A DNA stretch of 64,000 bases from Mytilus galloprovincialis (taxonomy: Eukaryota > Mollusca > Bivalvia > Mytilida > Mytilidae): positions 61,908,439-61,972,438 of the forward strand of contig NC_134847.1 in the NCBI RefSeq assembly GCF_965363235.1. Reading direction: 5' to 3'. How positions within the stretch are numbered: the first letter of the stretch is position 1; each line of letters starts with the position of its first letter. A program made the position numbers and the translations under genes. A model generated the notes under the pieces. The model was given only the letters and a program-made list of their open reading frames with translations, was not told the origin of the DNA and did not search any database. This document shows, in pieces, positions 1-10,854 of the stretch.

Positions 1-726
1 CGCTTGAAGAAAAGGGGCTACAAACACAGAAATATCAAAAAAAGCTTTCAGAAAGCGGAATCAATTCCCAGGAGTGAACTATTGGAATACAAAGTTAAAA
101 AGAAAAATAAAAGGACTCCATGTGTTCTTACTTACCACCCATCTCTCAAAAACAGCTTTGGTGTCATTCGTGAGCATTGGAAATCAGTTGAAAAGAATTC
201 CAAGATTTTTCCCGAGCCTCCAATAATAGCTTTTAGGCAACCTAGTAGTCTGCGGAACCTGCTGGTGCGGGCTGAAGTGTCTGATAATAGAAGTACTTCT
301 GGAGAATGTCGTTCGTGTGAAGAAAAACGCTGAAAATGCTGCCTACAGATGCAGCATTCATCAACATTTCACAGTAAGGCAACCGAAAACAACTATAAGA
401 TATTTTGCAATGTTACCTGCAAAAGTATGAATGTTATTTACATACTAGAATGTTCGGTTTGTGGCCTCCAATATGTTGGCGAGTCAAAGCAGCCTTTCCA
501 CAAACGCCTCAATGGCCATAGGAGTGATATCTCTAAGAAGCCACTTCTCCCAGTTTCTCAGCACTTCAGACAGTCGGGTTACAAACCTGATGACTTTAAC
601 CGCATGAAAATTCTAGTGATTGAACAGAATATTCACTGGAGTGATGCCCAGCGACAGGTTCGGGAAAGCTTTTGGATAAAGGAACTTAATGTACATCATC
701 CAAACGGCATCAATAAGAAATACTAG
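1..726 (+). mobile_element. 3' end of a Penelope-like element (C-terminal GIY-YIG endonuclease)
   Basis: The frame is open from base 1 to the TAA at 724-726 except for one UGA at 331-333. The first ~110 codons resemble the linker after a PLE reverse transcriptase (SSLRNLLVRAE, then a Cys-rich ECRSC segment). The following ~125 codons form a GIY-YIG endonuclease: NVIYILECSVCGLQYVGE, HKRLNGHRSD, and a C-terminal RESFWIKELN. This order (RT, then EN at the C-terminus) is that of canonical EN+ PLEs and opposite to the element at 2,940-7,227. The RT lies left of the window. The single UGA sits before KCC, where relatives as I recall them have Cys (KRCxxC), so it may be a mutation or a recoded codon. 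Confidence 0.85.
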
Positions 727-1137
727 CGTTTTTGTTTTTTCACTCGTTTTTATTGTTAATATACACAGTCACGTATATTGATTTATAGTGTTTTGTTTAT
801 ATTATGATATTCAGGCTTTTGGATTAAAATCAATCGACCAAAACTTACCTGTATTATTACTGATCTATTTTTACACCTTATACATTATGTATCAGTATTG
901 TTAAAACTTGTGACACTTGAAGAAAGCCATTTGTTGAGCCGAAATATTTGTCAGCACGATTTAATAACAACATTTTCGTATCATAACATCTTATATCAGT
1001 ACCGTTGTGCAAATCTTTAGACTGATATAATTTTTTCCTTATCTGCATAGTATCGCCTATTCTAGACGATCCGGCACATAGTAAATTTGCTGGTTGGTCG
1101 TTTTTTATAGACTTTTATATATACAACTACCGCATGA

Positions 1138-1199
1138 CGTTACTATAACGTAACGTCACAAGTCGTTACTATAACGTAACGTCACAAGTCGTTACTATT
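1138..1199 (+). repeat. 26-bp tandem repeat, about 2.4 copies
   Basis: The unit begins cgttactataacgtaacgt. Copies lie at 1138-1163 and 1164-1189, with a partial third to 1199, immediately upstream of the hammerhead at 1211. Confidence 0.85.
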
Positions 1200-1210
1200 A
1201 ACGATAACAA

Positions 1211-1256
1211 TTCTGTCTGATGAACCGCTGGAGATGCGGTGAAAGCGCTAACAGAA
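1211..1256 (+). ncRNA. Hammerhead ribozyme, minimal type I
   Basis: Stem I is TTCTGT (1211-1216) with ACAGAA (1251-1256). The core is CTGATGA (1217-1223). Stem II is ACCGC/GCGGT (1224-1228, 1236-1240) closing a 7-nt loop, followed by GAAA (1241-1244). Stem III is only GCGC (1245-1248) with no loop, then the UA cleavage position (1249-1250). Every core position matches the consensus. PLE-linked hammerheads with tiny stem III are reported to cleave mainly as dimers. Function here is inferred from structure. Confidence 0.85.
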
Positions 1257-1300
1257 ACAATGTTCGATTTATGATGTGATTTTTTGTGTTTTTTACTCTT

Positions 1301-1304
<4 letters not shown>

Positions 1305-1359
<55 letters not shown>
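1305..1359. repeat. (TA)n microsatellite
   Basis: About 27 TA units between the PLE tail and a ribozyme-bearing repeat. PLEs are known to favour simple repeats as targets. Confidence 0.95.
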
Positions 1360-1366
<7 letters not shown>

Positions 1367-1394
1367 AAATATAATGTCAACCATAAGGGATTCA

Positions 1395-1780
1395 TTTTTT
1401 ATTCTGTTTTTTTCGGAATTTTTTGTTCCCAATGCTCTTTAACTTTATACTTGTTTGACTTTCTAACTATTTTGATCTGAGCGTCACTGATTAGTCTTAT
1501 GTAGACGAAACGCGCGTCTGGCGTATCAACATTACAAGCCTGTTCCTTTCATAACTATTTAGAACACTGCTGGTGGACGTTTAGTCTCCGAGGGTATCAC
1601 CAGCCCAGTAGTCAGTACTTCGGAACTAGCATGAAAAACTGGTTTTGTGTTATTAAATTTTTGTGTTACAAAATTTCTTAAATTGTTTTAAACTAAGGAA
1701 TGTATCTCCCTCGTGTGAAGCTCTGTTTCCTTGCCTGGCTTTGGCTATAATTTTTTTTCTTTTTGGTTTCTAATTCTCTA
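1395..1780 (+). mobile_element. Hammerhead-bearing dispersed repeat (retrozyme/PLE-derived)
   Basis: Non-coding repeat of a family also present at 27.7-28.1 and 34.4-34.8 kb. It contains the hammerhead at 1481-1524, followed by a hairpin-rich stretch (GCTGGTGGACGTTT ... CACCAGC) that I know from bivalve copies. Boundaries are approximate. Confidence 0.6.
1481..1524 (+). ncRNA. Hammerhead ribozyme, one core substitution
   Basis: Stem I GCGTCA/TGGCGT (with two G-U pairs), core CTGATTA (consensus CTGATGA), stem II GTC/GAC with a 7-nt loop, GAAA, self-complementary CGCGCG as stem III, then UC and the 3' strand of stem I. The G-to-T change in the core should weaken or abolish cleavage. Confidence 0.75.
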
Positions 1781-2939
1781 TCTTTTGAATAAGCTTTGAA
1801 TTTTCATTTTTTTTTTTTTTTTGGCCTCGAGAATCACCGAAAAGACATTAATTGTCGAAATCTGCATCTGATGCAGAACAATTGATATCGTTTATGTTAT
1901 TACCTATCAATATGAATAGTTGATAGCTTTCTAAACTGGAACCTAACATATATTTAAAAATACATGCTTATTGGCGGGTCCTCAAGCATACTGGCATTAT
2001 TGGCGCCATTAGATGTCGGATTATTGCGAGCATCAAGGACTTCATAGAAAGTATCCAATTCAGAAAATTTCAAAATATTAAACTTCTTCCAGTACATGGG
2101 AAATAAGCAGCGATTAAACAAATTAAGAAAACACATCATGATATTAATATCAAACCAACACAACGTGAGCCAGGTAATAGACTAGTTTTTTTGTTTTAGC
2201 AGAAAAAGGTATGAAGTCTGCGTTATCTATATTCATGCACAACAAACAATAGTAAAATATTTCTAAAAGAAAACAAGACATTCTTCAACCTAATATTGTG
2301 AACGTTTTTTTTTTCTTTCTTTCAAATTGACATTTTGGACACCAATTGTATCACAATGTTATCTTAAGTGCCTTTTCACAAAGGAATATTTTCAAATATT
2401 TGTACTTTCTTCGGATGTAATATCAATGCACACGTACAGGAAAAAAATGTTTGCGGATGAATATCTCGAAAACGTATTCCAACAACAGCGGGGTGTACAT
2501 ATCTGTCAGACATGTATCATATTACCGCCTGTCATTAATTCATCATCCAACATAACTTGGGGGCATCCGATGTACAGTACTTCAGTACTTTTATAAAAAC
2601 AAGTTGTTCGATTGCATCAATACAAAGTATTCGTAAATATTGTACTTTTATTTAACAAGTTGTTCGTTTGCAATATATTGTACCAGACCGCAAACACATC
2701 ACCCATATTAAAACCTATGCATTTGATTCAAAGCGCAAAATCCGCCCAAAAATGTCAATGAATTAAATATATAGCACTATGAACGTTTGTATTAAAATAA
2801 ACTGACTAAAAAGTATCATCAAAATATTTACTTCAATTAATAATTCAAAATTATCAAACAAGGAAAAAAATAGGTATCATGTAAAAAAGAAAGCGGATGT
2901 TACTGTGTACTTATAAACAGTTTAAAGTAAATCAATATT
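1781..2939. other. No gene seen
   Basis: AT-rich DNA with short homopolymers; only spurious short frames. Confidence 0.6.
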
Positions 2940-3349
2940 TAAAATTGAGAATGGAAATGGGGAATGTGTCAAAGAGACAACAACCCGCCCAAATAAAAAA
3001 CAACAGCAGAGGGTCACCAACAGGTCTTCAATGTAGCGAGAAATTCCCGCACCCGGAGGCGTCCTTCAGCTGGCCCCTAAACAAATATATACTAGTCCAG
3101 TGATAATGAACGCCATACTAATTTCCAAATTGTACACAAGAAACTAAAATTAAAATAATACAAGACTAACAAAGGTCACAGGCTCCTGACTTGGGACAGG
3201 CGCAAAAATGCGGCGGGGTTAAACATGTTTGTGAGATCTCAACCCTCCCCCTATACCTCTAACCAATGTAGTAAAGTAAACGCATAACAATACGCACATT
3301 AAAATTCAGTTCAAGAGAAATCCGAGTCTGATGTCAGAAGATGTAACCA
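2940..3349 (-). repeat. Pseudo-LTR, 3' copy of the Naiad
   Basis: 410 bp, identical to 6818-7227 except for one base (position 3273). The matching interior-side edge is at 3349. Near-identity suggests a recent insertion. Confidence 0.93.
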
Positions 3350-3495
3350 AAGAAAATAAACAAAATGACAATAATACATAAATAACAACAGACTACTAGC
3401 AGTTAACTGACATGCCAGCTCCAGACTTCAACTAAACTGACTGAAAGATTATGTAACCCGTGTCATGCCAACAACTGTTTTTAGATTAAATGTGT

Positions 3496-6400
3496 TTAGT
3501 TCCGATGCAAAGACCTTATCAGTGACTCAATATTAACGCCAAAATATGCAATCTTTAATGACTTGACAACAGTATCGTAATTATATCCCTTCTTAATAAG
3601 TCTATTCAAAGGTTTTGTAAGTTTCTGAGGTGAATACTGACACCTTTGTGCTTTATAAAGAATATTACCATAAAAAATTGGATGTGAAATACCTGAACGT
3701 ATTAGAAGTCTGTATGTCTATATTTACGAATGATGTCTTTATACCGATGATAAAATTTAGTAAATGTTTTGACTAGTTTGTGATATCGAAAACCCTGGTG
3801 TAATAATTTTTCAGTAATACATAAATTTCTCTCGTTAAAATCTAAAACATTGTTACATACACGAGCGAATCGTACAAGTTGAGATATATAAACACCGTAA
3901 GATGGTGACAAGGGAACGTCACCATCTAAAAACGGATAATTAACGATAGGAAATGAAAAATCATCCCTTTTATCATAAATTTTAGTATTCAGCTTTCCAT
4001 TAGTGATATAGATATCAAGATCGAGAAAAGGGCAGTGGTCATTGTTAGTATTAGCTTTATTTAAAGTAAGTTCAACAGGATAAATTTCATTAATATACAT
4101 ACTGAAGTCGTCATTATTGAGAGCCAAAATATCATCCAAATATCTAAAAGTATTATTAAATTTGTTTATCAGATATTGTTTCGATGGGTCTTTGCTTATT
4201 TTTGTCATAAATTGTAACTCATAACAATACAAAAACAGGTCCGCAATAAGTGGTGCACAGTTAGTCCCCATTGGAATTCCGATAATCTGACGATATACGG
4301 AATCCCCAAAGCGAACAAAAATGTTATCTAGTAAAAATTCAAGGGCATATATAGTATCAAAGCATGTCCAATTAACATAGTTTTTTTGTTTATTGCTACT
4401 AAAAAATGACCTAAAAGAGTTTGAACATATATATTCACATTCTGATTTTTGAATGCCCATTTAATTAGGTGTGTGAATTTTTTCTTAATGAAAATGTGAG
4501 GCAATGTGTTATACAGGGTAGAAAAATCAAAACTCTGAACAGATTCAAAATCACCAATATAAGCATGCAATTTATCAAGTACTTCCAACGAGTTCTTGAC
4601 ACTCCAAAAGTAATTTATTCCACTATTTTCGAAGGCCTTATTTGAACAATTTATTATCAGGTTTTTAATTGTACCAAGTGTGCTGGTAAGAAGAATAGAC
4701 AATTTAGTAGTTGAACAATGGCTTGAAGACGAAATAAATCTATATTTGTAAGGGGTTTTGTGTAGCTTCGGAAGCCAATACATAGTTGGGACTTTCATTG
4801 TATTTGGCTCTGCTTGTAAAGCGGTGCCTAAAAGATTATGTTTGTTACAGATTTCGTTTTCTGAAAATGGAGTAAGTTGGAATGTTGGTGAATTGGTGAT
4901 TTCCTTTTTCAGAACCTCAATGTAAAATTTACGTCAAACAATAATAATATTATTAGCAGCTTTATCTGCCGGGACAAAAACAAATTCCATGGCTAGTTCT
5001 TTTAGTTTATGTTTGATACGAGAAATAGGTTTATTGTTGTTATTGTTTATAGTAAAATGTTCTTTAAAATGTTGAATACGTATATCAACTATCTTCATTA
5101 CTGAATTAAAAAAAGAGTCCAAAGATTTTTTGTCAGCTTTTTCCCGTTTTATCCATTTCATACAGTAAGTATGGAGTGAGTCGTGGATGATATTACGACA
5201 CTCATTCCAATTAATAATTGACGGGGGACGATATTTAGGTCCTTTACTGAGGAATGATTTTAACTCTCGGTCTTGAACGATGTTAAGATCTCCTGTTATA
5301 ACATGGGAAATGGGTCCATAAATATATTCGGAATTACTGCAATTACATGAAGTAGGTGTATTTTCACTGATATTAACATCTTTACACAATTGACTATAGT
5401 TAAACACAAATTTCCGGGTAGATTTCTTGTAAATATAACAAATAAGAGGTAGCTAAGTATTGTCAAAATATCCAGGAATTTGTTCTTTAACAGAATGGTC
5501 GTTAAATATACCGGCAATATTTACAAAATCAAAGCCTTTATTGATATACTTAATTTTAATAAAATGTTTTTTATGATCTTCAGGGCGATCAATTTTGGGA
5601 AATAATTTAGAATAACAATATGCCATAATAATTTGAACAATTTCATACTTAGGACTGCTATATGAAATTGTGTTGCAATCCTCCAAAATTTTATTTAACT
5701 TATTAACCGGTAACGAACAGAGTTTTGTTAACAGATAATGTCTGCCGTTGTTTTTTGAAATAGAAATTAGGTCCGAAATATTGGTATGATTGGCCCGAAA
5801 TTGTCTTTGATTGCGATTTGTTCTACGACCGTGAGAACGTTTTTTACGAACAGTTTTAGAAACTATATCCAAAATGTTAACGGAATTGGTTCTAGATATA
5901 TTACCAATTCCCATGATATTATCATTTAGACCGAGAGGGTAAACTGTCTGTAATTTTTTAATCCAATTTAATTCAATTATTTTCCGTGATCGTACAAACT
6001 TTGAATGCGATTCACCAGGCTGCTTATTTACTACTTCTAAAGGTTGAACTGCTAAATATTTAAAAGGATGGTTGTGCTTCTTAAGGTGTTGGTAAATGAT
6101 ACTTTTGAATTTATTGGGTCTTTTAAAACGATACAGATGTTCTTGAGTGCGTTTAGATAAATATCGTCCAGTTTCGCCTACGTACTGAATACCACACCCC
6201 GGTTTGTTTCATGTGAGTAAATAAATAATACTGTTTGTTCTTCAAGTTATATCAGTTTCAAAATTTAAAGAAAATGTGCGACCATTAAACGTGGACCTTA
6301 CCGTATTGTTGGTGGAAAGACGGGGACATGTAAGTCATTTTTTGGCATGACACTTATCGATAGAAGGGTAACCACGATTTTTATTGTTAAAAATGTTAGC

Positions 6401-6499
6401 GATGGTAGTATTTTTAGATAACCGATTCTGAAGATTGAGACGTGTGGATACCCTTTGAACAAGTTTAGTATTTAGTAATTTTCCATTTCTAAGCTTCAT
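3496..6499 (-). CDS. Naiad polyprotein: GIY-YIG endonuclease + reverse transcriptase with in-frame UGAs
   Basis: Retroelement protein that would nick target DNA (GIY-YIG) and copy element RNA (RT). From 6499 down to about 4450 one frame is kept across four UGA codons: 6335-6337 (CHAKK-UGA-LTCPRL), 6242-6244 (DIT-UGA-RTNSIIYLLT), 6209-6211 (LLT-UGA-NKPGCGIQYVG) and 4934-4936 (IIIV-UGA-RKFYIEVL). In Naiad relatives as I recall them these are Cys. Selenocysteine recoding is known for clam Naiads, so UGA = Sec is the favoured reading. The RT holds RYLDD, with a C-terminal part related to the copy at 26.7 kb. About three further disruptions make this copy unlikely to yield full protein. Confidence 0.75.
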
Positions 6500-6817
6500 A
6501 ATTGTTTTGTTAGTGAATGATATAATAAAGGAGCAAAGATTGGCGTCCAGAATATGAACCAGCATACAATAATTGAAGTATATAAAATGGATAAATTTGT
6601 TCGGCTAAAAATGTCAAACGCTATCAGTATTAAATAGTAGAATGGGGCTGAATATTGAAATACTACTTTTTGATAAATATTCTTAAAGTAATGAATTAGA
6701 GCAGTTCTCGCTCGGACACACACTCCATAATCTAGTATATTATAAGAGCATAAACCTGAAGCACGGGGAGGCACTCTACTGCCTCCACACGGCACTAAAG
6801 ACAAACTCTGTAAAAAA

Positions 6818-7227
6818 TAAAATTGAGAATGGAAATGGGGAATGTGTCAAAGAGACAACAACCCGCCCAAATAAAAAACAACAGCAGAGGGTCACCAACA
6901 GGTCTTCAATGTAGCGAGAAATTCCCGCACCCGGAGGCGTCCTTCAGCTGGCCCCTAAACAAATATATACTAGTCCAGTGATAATGAACGCCATACTAAT
7001 TTCCAAATTGTACACAAGAAACTAAAATTAAAATAATACAAGACTAACAAAGGTCACAGGCTCCTGACTTGGGACAGGCGCAAAAATGCGGCGGGGTTAA
7101 ACATGTTTGTGAGATCTCAACCCTCCCCCTATACCTCTAACCAATGTAGTTAAGTAAACGCATAACAATACGCACATTAAAATTCAGTTCAAGAGAAATC
7201 CGAGTCTGATGTCAGAAGATGTAACCA
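6818..7227 (-). repeat. Pseudo-LTR, 5' copy of the Naiad
   Basis: Same length and direction as 2940-3349, with a single mismatch at 7151. Its outer edge (7227/7228) abuts the coding sequence of a host exon. Confidence 0.93.
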
Positions 7228-7672
7228 TTACTTCATTTCCCATAAAACTTATGCAAGTTTTAAGACCAATTGAAAATCCTATTCCGATGAATTTTGCTTC
7301 TAGGCCATCAACACCTACATATGCACCAGTATCTTGTTGCAATCCTACTTTTATACCTATAGGACCTGCTTTTCCTGATGCAGTTCCGACCCCATCAGTT
7401 GCCATTGCAGAAACTCCTGTAAAAGTTGCACCCGCATATGCTCCTGCATTTGGACCTTTTGCTTTTGCTTCGAACATTCTCCATTTTGCGTTGGCATCAC
7501 CAACACCAGCTTCAGTATACGCCCCTGCTTTAGGAATTCTTTCACTTGGTTTATTTTCCAATCCATAGGCATAAGTCCCGGATCTTGCATATGTAGAATT
7601 AGCATTCTCAGTTCCCGGTTGGTCAAAAGTGTCAACCATATCTATGAATCCACTTGGTCCTGATAATCCACA
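7228..7672 (-). pseudogene. Host exon interrupted by the Naiad: Ala/Gly-rich uncharacterised bivalve protein
   Basis: A 3' exon that starts after a splice acceptor (ttttacag, AG at 7673-7674). It reads CGLSGPSGFIDMVDTFDQPG, then an Ala/Gly-rich middle and the ending KFIGIGFSIGLKTCISFMGNEV. I recognise the composition and the FSIG..T.ISF.GNEV ending from a family of uncharacterised molluscan proteins of unknown function. The frame runs straight into the pseudo-LTR at 7227, which would add a foreign tail ending at 7184. No convincing upstream exon was found. I see no transmembrane segment. It is either a disrupted gene or a fragment that was already dead when the PLE landed. Confidence 0.55.
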
Positions 7673-7892
7673 CTGTAAAAGCTGCAATTTCAAATTCTTT
7701 GCTACATTCGGTTTTAAAACTTTTCTTTTCCAATTTTTTTATTTTATCCTAGGTATATCACTTATCACTGCAATTACCTTTTCTTATTTCGAACCAAACG
7801 CCATTATCAACTCCTAAAATTCAAAAGGAATTTTACCAAAGAGTTATTTCAAGTCATATTACTTAGTAAAAATTTACATCATGTGAACAACC

Positions 7893-8000
7893 TTGAATAA
7901 ATAAAGGCAACAGTAGTATACCGCTGTTCAAAACTCGTAAATCTATGGACAGAAAAAACAATTGGGGTAACAAACTAAAACTGAGGGAAACGCATGAAAT
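7893..8000 (+). repeat. Repeat X fragment (abundant mussel dispersed repeat)
   Basis: Contains aataaaggcaacagtagtat, matching the terminus of repeat X seen in reverse at 18,225-18,300 and again at 23,398. Class unknown. The rest of 7,673-8,712 shows no gene. Confidence 0.6.
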
Positions 8001-8712
8001 TCAATTGAAACAGTAATAAGTAAACACTGTGTTCCGTTGAATCTGTTATCTCTAATGGTATTTATCGTAGTCAGATAATAGATATTGTTTACATTTTTAG
8101 AGTGATATAATGTATTCTAAAACAGTTTAAATCATTGAAGATGAAATACATTTTTGAACTTCATGTGAAAAATTTTAGTCTGATAGAGATGATCTCTTTG
8201 ACTTTATTTGCCATAAAATACCTAACTTTACTTTGCTAAACAATCAGCAAAAAAATATTTATTTATTAAGCTGTGAAGACAATCAGGTTCTTAATGCTGT
8301 TGGAAAATGTATTCAAGTCAATATGAGTTATATGTATTAATTTCTAATATAAATATATTATATATTACAAAACCAAGGGTGCTATTATTTACATTCTAAT
8401 TGTATCGTGATTGTGCATGTAAATTCGATGTATCTATGCTAATCAATGTTCTTTTTCCTTATACTTGTATTCTCTATATGCCCTTAATTGGAAATAAGAT
8501 AAAATATATCTTATCATATCTTATCTTAGTAAAGATCGTTTAACTACATACCAAATATCAATCAAATGTTCAGTGTGAACTTGTTTATAGAAGTTTTCTT
8601 TAACTATGTTTGTTTACATTGATTTTACTATGTTATTTTCTGTTTTTAACATATGTTTAATTAGTGTGCAATTTTGATTATCATTAGATACAAGTCACGT
8701 TCTAATTTCAGG

Positions 8713-8888
8713 CTATACTTTGTTCATTAATTTATAATTTAATATACTTTGTTCAGTAATTTATAATTTAACATACTTTGTTCATTAATTTATAATTTAA
8801 TATACTTTGTTCATTAATTTATCATTTAACATACTTTGTTCATTAATTTATAATTTAATATACTTTGTTCAATAATTTATAATTTAAC
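8713..8888. repeat. 29-bp tandem repeat, six copies
   Basis: Unit atactttgttcattaattta plus nine more bases. Units differ by one or two changes. Very AT-rich. Confidence 0.95.
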
Positions 8889-10854
8889 GTGAGAAGAAGT
8901 AAATCAAATGTTGAAATGAAGATTAAGCTCATTGCTGGTCATTTTTGTGCCAACCTTTTAAAAATAATACACAGTCACGTGCACTTTATGTAAATGACAT
9001 ATGACTACTTTTAAGGTAAGGAATGTGTTATCCTTTTCAAATATTATTCTGCAAGTATACCTTATTGAAACCTTTCACCGTAAAATAACTTGAGGATGTT
9101 CAATTGTGATTTGTAAGGCTTTCCATGCAATCTTAACTTATTGTTTGTCACAAAAGGCATCCAATAAAAATATCGATGGTCAGATTCTAAGGCAAATAAA
9201 TTTTAATATTTGGCACGTATTTCAATGACTTGTCATGTTTAACATTGGATTAAATTAGTGGTTGAAATATAGAAGTATTGAACACATGATCAAAACAATT
9301 TGGGACAACTAAAGTGCTTGCAAAACAATGATCAGATATAACGCCGAACTCCAAAGTATATTCAAAAAGGGTGAAGTTCATAGAACTTGACATGCAACAT
9401 CCGATGCTCGACTGTATAGTACAAGGAAAAAAAAAAAACAACGGACATCTTCCTGACATGGAACAATTATGTGTTGAAAAATGGTTGACTAAACCTGAAT
9501 GTATAGCTAGTTTAAAAACCTCCCACTTATATGACAACTGTTTATGGGACCGTTATTAAGACAAAATTGGTGAGCAACCCAAAAGACTTTATTGGTTAAC
9601 AACACATTTATCCAGTAGCCAAAACTGTGTAACAATTATTTACAAACAAACAAACAAACACAAGAATGCATTATACAGACGTCAATATCAAAAAGTGTAG
9701 TTGGTAGTTCATACAATATTGTAAAAACATAGTTTCATATACACTTTCCCAATAAAGTAGAAATTAGATAAAATATAAATACAAGGATATACAAAATGAA
9801 TAAAGCGCTATAAAAGCATCATGCGTAAATGGGCAAAACATAGCTAAATACATACTGATGTGTTATCTACAAGGCTAAGAAGGATCATGAAAGATTCAAT
9901 ATCCAGAATTCGAAAGTTCAAAGTTCAAAATTCGAGATTCAATGCATTTATTCAGAGATTCGAAATTCTATATCAAGCGTATTCAATCAGAAGAAATTTT
10001 CTGCGTTTATAATCTATTAGTTCAATGAAATATCTTATCACAAAAAAAGCCAATGTTCAAAATGCAGCAATCGCATATATATCCTGCGTATATCAATATT
10101 TACCACACAAGACTAAAAGAACTAACGATATTTCGCCGCTCACTGTTACGGATATTTATATATAAAAAAAATAGTTTTAAAATGCGGATTTAAGCAATAA
10201 ATTTCAAGCCGTTTTAATTGAAAAACACCCATGCAACCATGTCTCCATATTGCATGATAGGACCGGTAGCATTTGAGTGTAAAAGTCAGTTAAAGCTTGG
10301 GATGTAGCGTATTTACCTGACGATATCGAAACAAAATCTGAATAATGGTATTGAGTCAAATCTTAACAGGAATTTATGATAATATAAAAAAAAACGACAC
10401 GGATAAAAGATCAAAGTGTTTACGCTTTAATTAAATCTTTATTTGGGTAACTTGATGCAAGCATAATATATGTAGTGTGTCTTATAATGTAAGAGGCATA
10501 TAATGATTAACAACTGTATTGTTTTAATGTGTAAACACGTTAATTATGAGCTATGAAAGTCAAAAAATTCGTGCATTTTCTCCGAGCAGGTTTAACAAGA
10601 TTTCAAACAAATACAATTACTGTTGGGTTAGCATTCATTAGCTGTCACTATCCTATATATTAACAACTGTTTGTTATATCGATAATTTAGAATCTTCATT
10701 AAAGCTGGAGCACGAATGTCGTGATAACTAATTCTTTAAATGTGTCATTTGTATGCAAAAGTGACATCCCTATGTACTATGTTTCAATTCCAAAAGTCTA
10801 TCGAATCGATGCATGTATTGTCTTCCTTGAAGAGGTTCACAAAAGTTAAACAAC
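8889..10854. other. No gene seen
   Basis: AT-rich, with short spurious frames and a short direct repeat (gttcaaaattcgagattcaa) near 9,920-9,965. Nothing else recognised. Confidence 0.55.

Larger units (their letters stand above)
727..1304 (+). mobile_element. 3' non-coding tail / pseudo-LTR of the PLE
   Basis: This non-coding stretch follows the endonuclease stop. It holds a GAAGAAAGCCATTTGTTGAG box near 919-938 like those at PLE ends, a 26-bp tandem repeat and a hammerhead ribozyme, then stops at a (TA)n tract. PLE pseudo-LTRs are known to carry hammerheads. Where the element ends is inferred. Confidence 0.5.
2940..7227 (-). mobile_element. Naiad-type Penelope-like retroelement, nearly full length
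   Basis: Direct 410-bp pseudo-LTRs (2940-3349, 6818-7227) enclose one minus-strand coding region of about 1,000 codons running from an ATG near 6499 (MKLRNGK) to the TAA at 3496-3498. Order: Cys/His segment (~6350-6240), GIY-YIG endonuclease (CGIQYVGETGR near 6190; EHLYRF; SRKIIELNW near 5985), a CxC linker (SCNCSN, Cys codons within 5339-5347), then a reverse transcriptase with PKLHKTP, GIPMGTNCAPL, RYLDD (4131-4145) and CPFLDLDIYI. An endonuclease before the RT plus a CxC linker is diagnostic of the Naiad/Chlamys PLE group. Four in-frame UGAs fall at expected Cys positions. About three other disruptions show the copy is not intact. Confidence 0.9.

Noticed and set aside
1198-1480. Open frames on both strands rich in Tyr-Ile
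   Set aside because: They are translations of the (TA)n tract.
3349-3496. Possible SECIS in the 3' tail of the 2,940-7,227 Naiad
   Set aside because: ATGA occurs (near 3,465) but no UGAU partner, helix I or apical AA in a fitting arrangement was found.
7209-7568. Plus-strand 119-codon Pro/Ala-rich frame
   Set aside because: Shadow of the minus-strand Ala/Gly-rich exon.
8713-8888. CRISPR-like regular array
   Set aside because: Contiguous 29-bp tandem units without spacers in a eukaryotic genome.
9250-9559. Overlapping frames on both strands near 9.4 kb
   Set aside because: No recognisable domain; low-complexity A-tract within; no splice signals making a gene.
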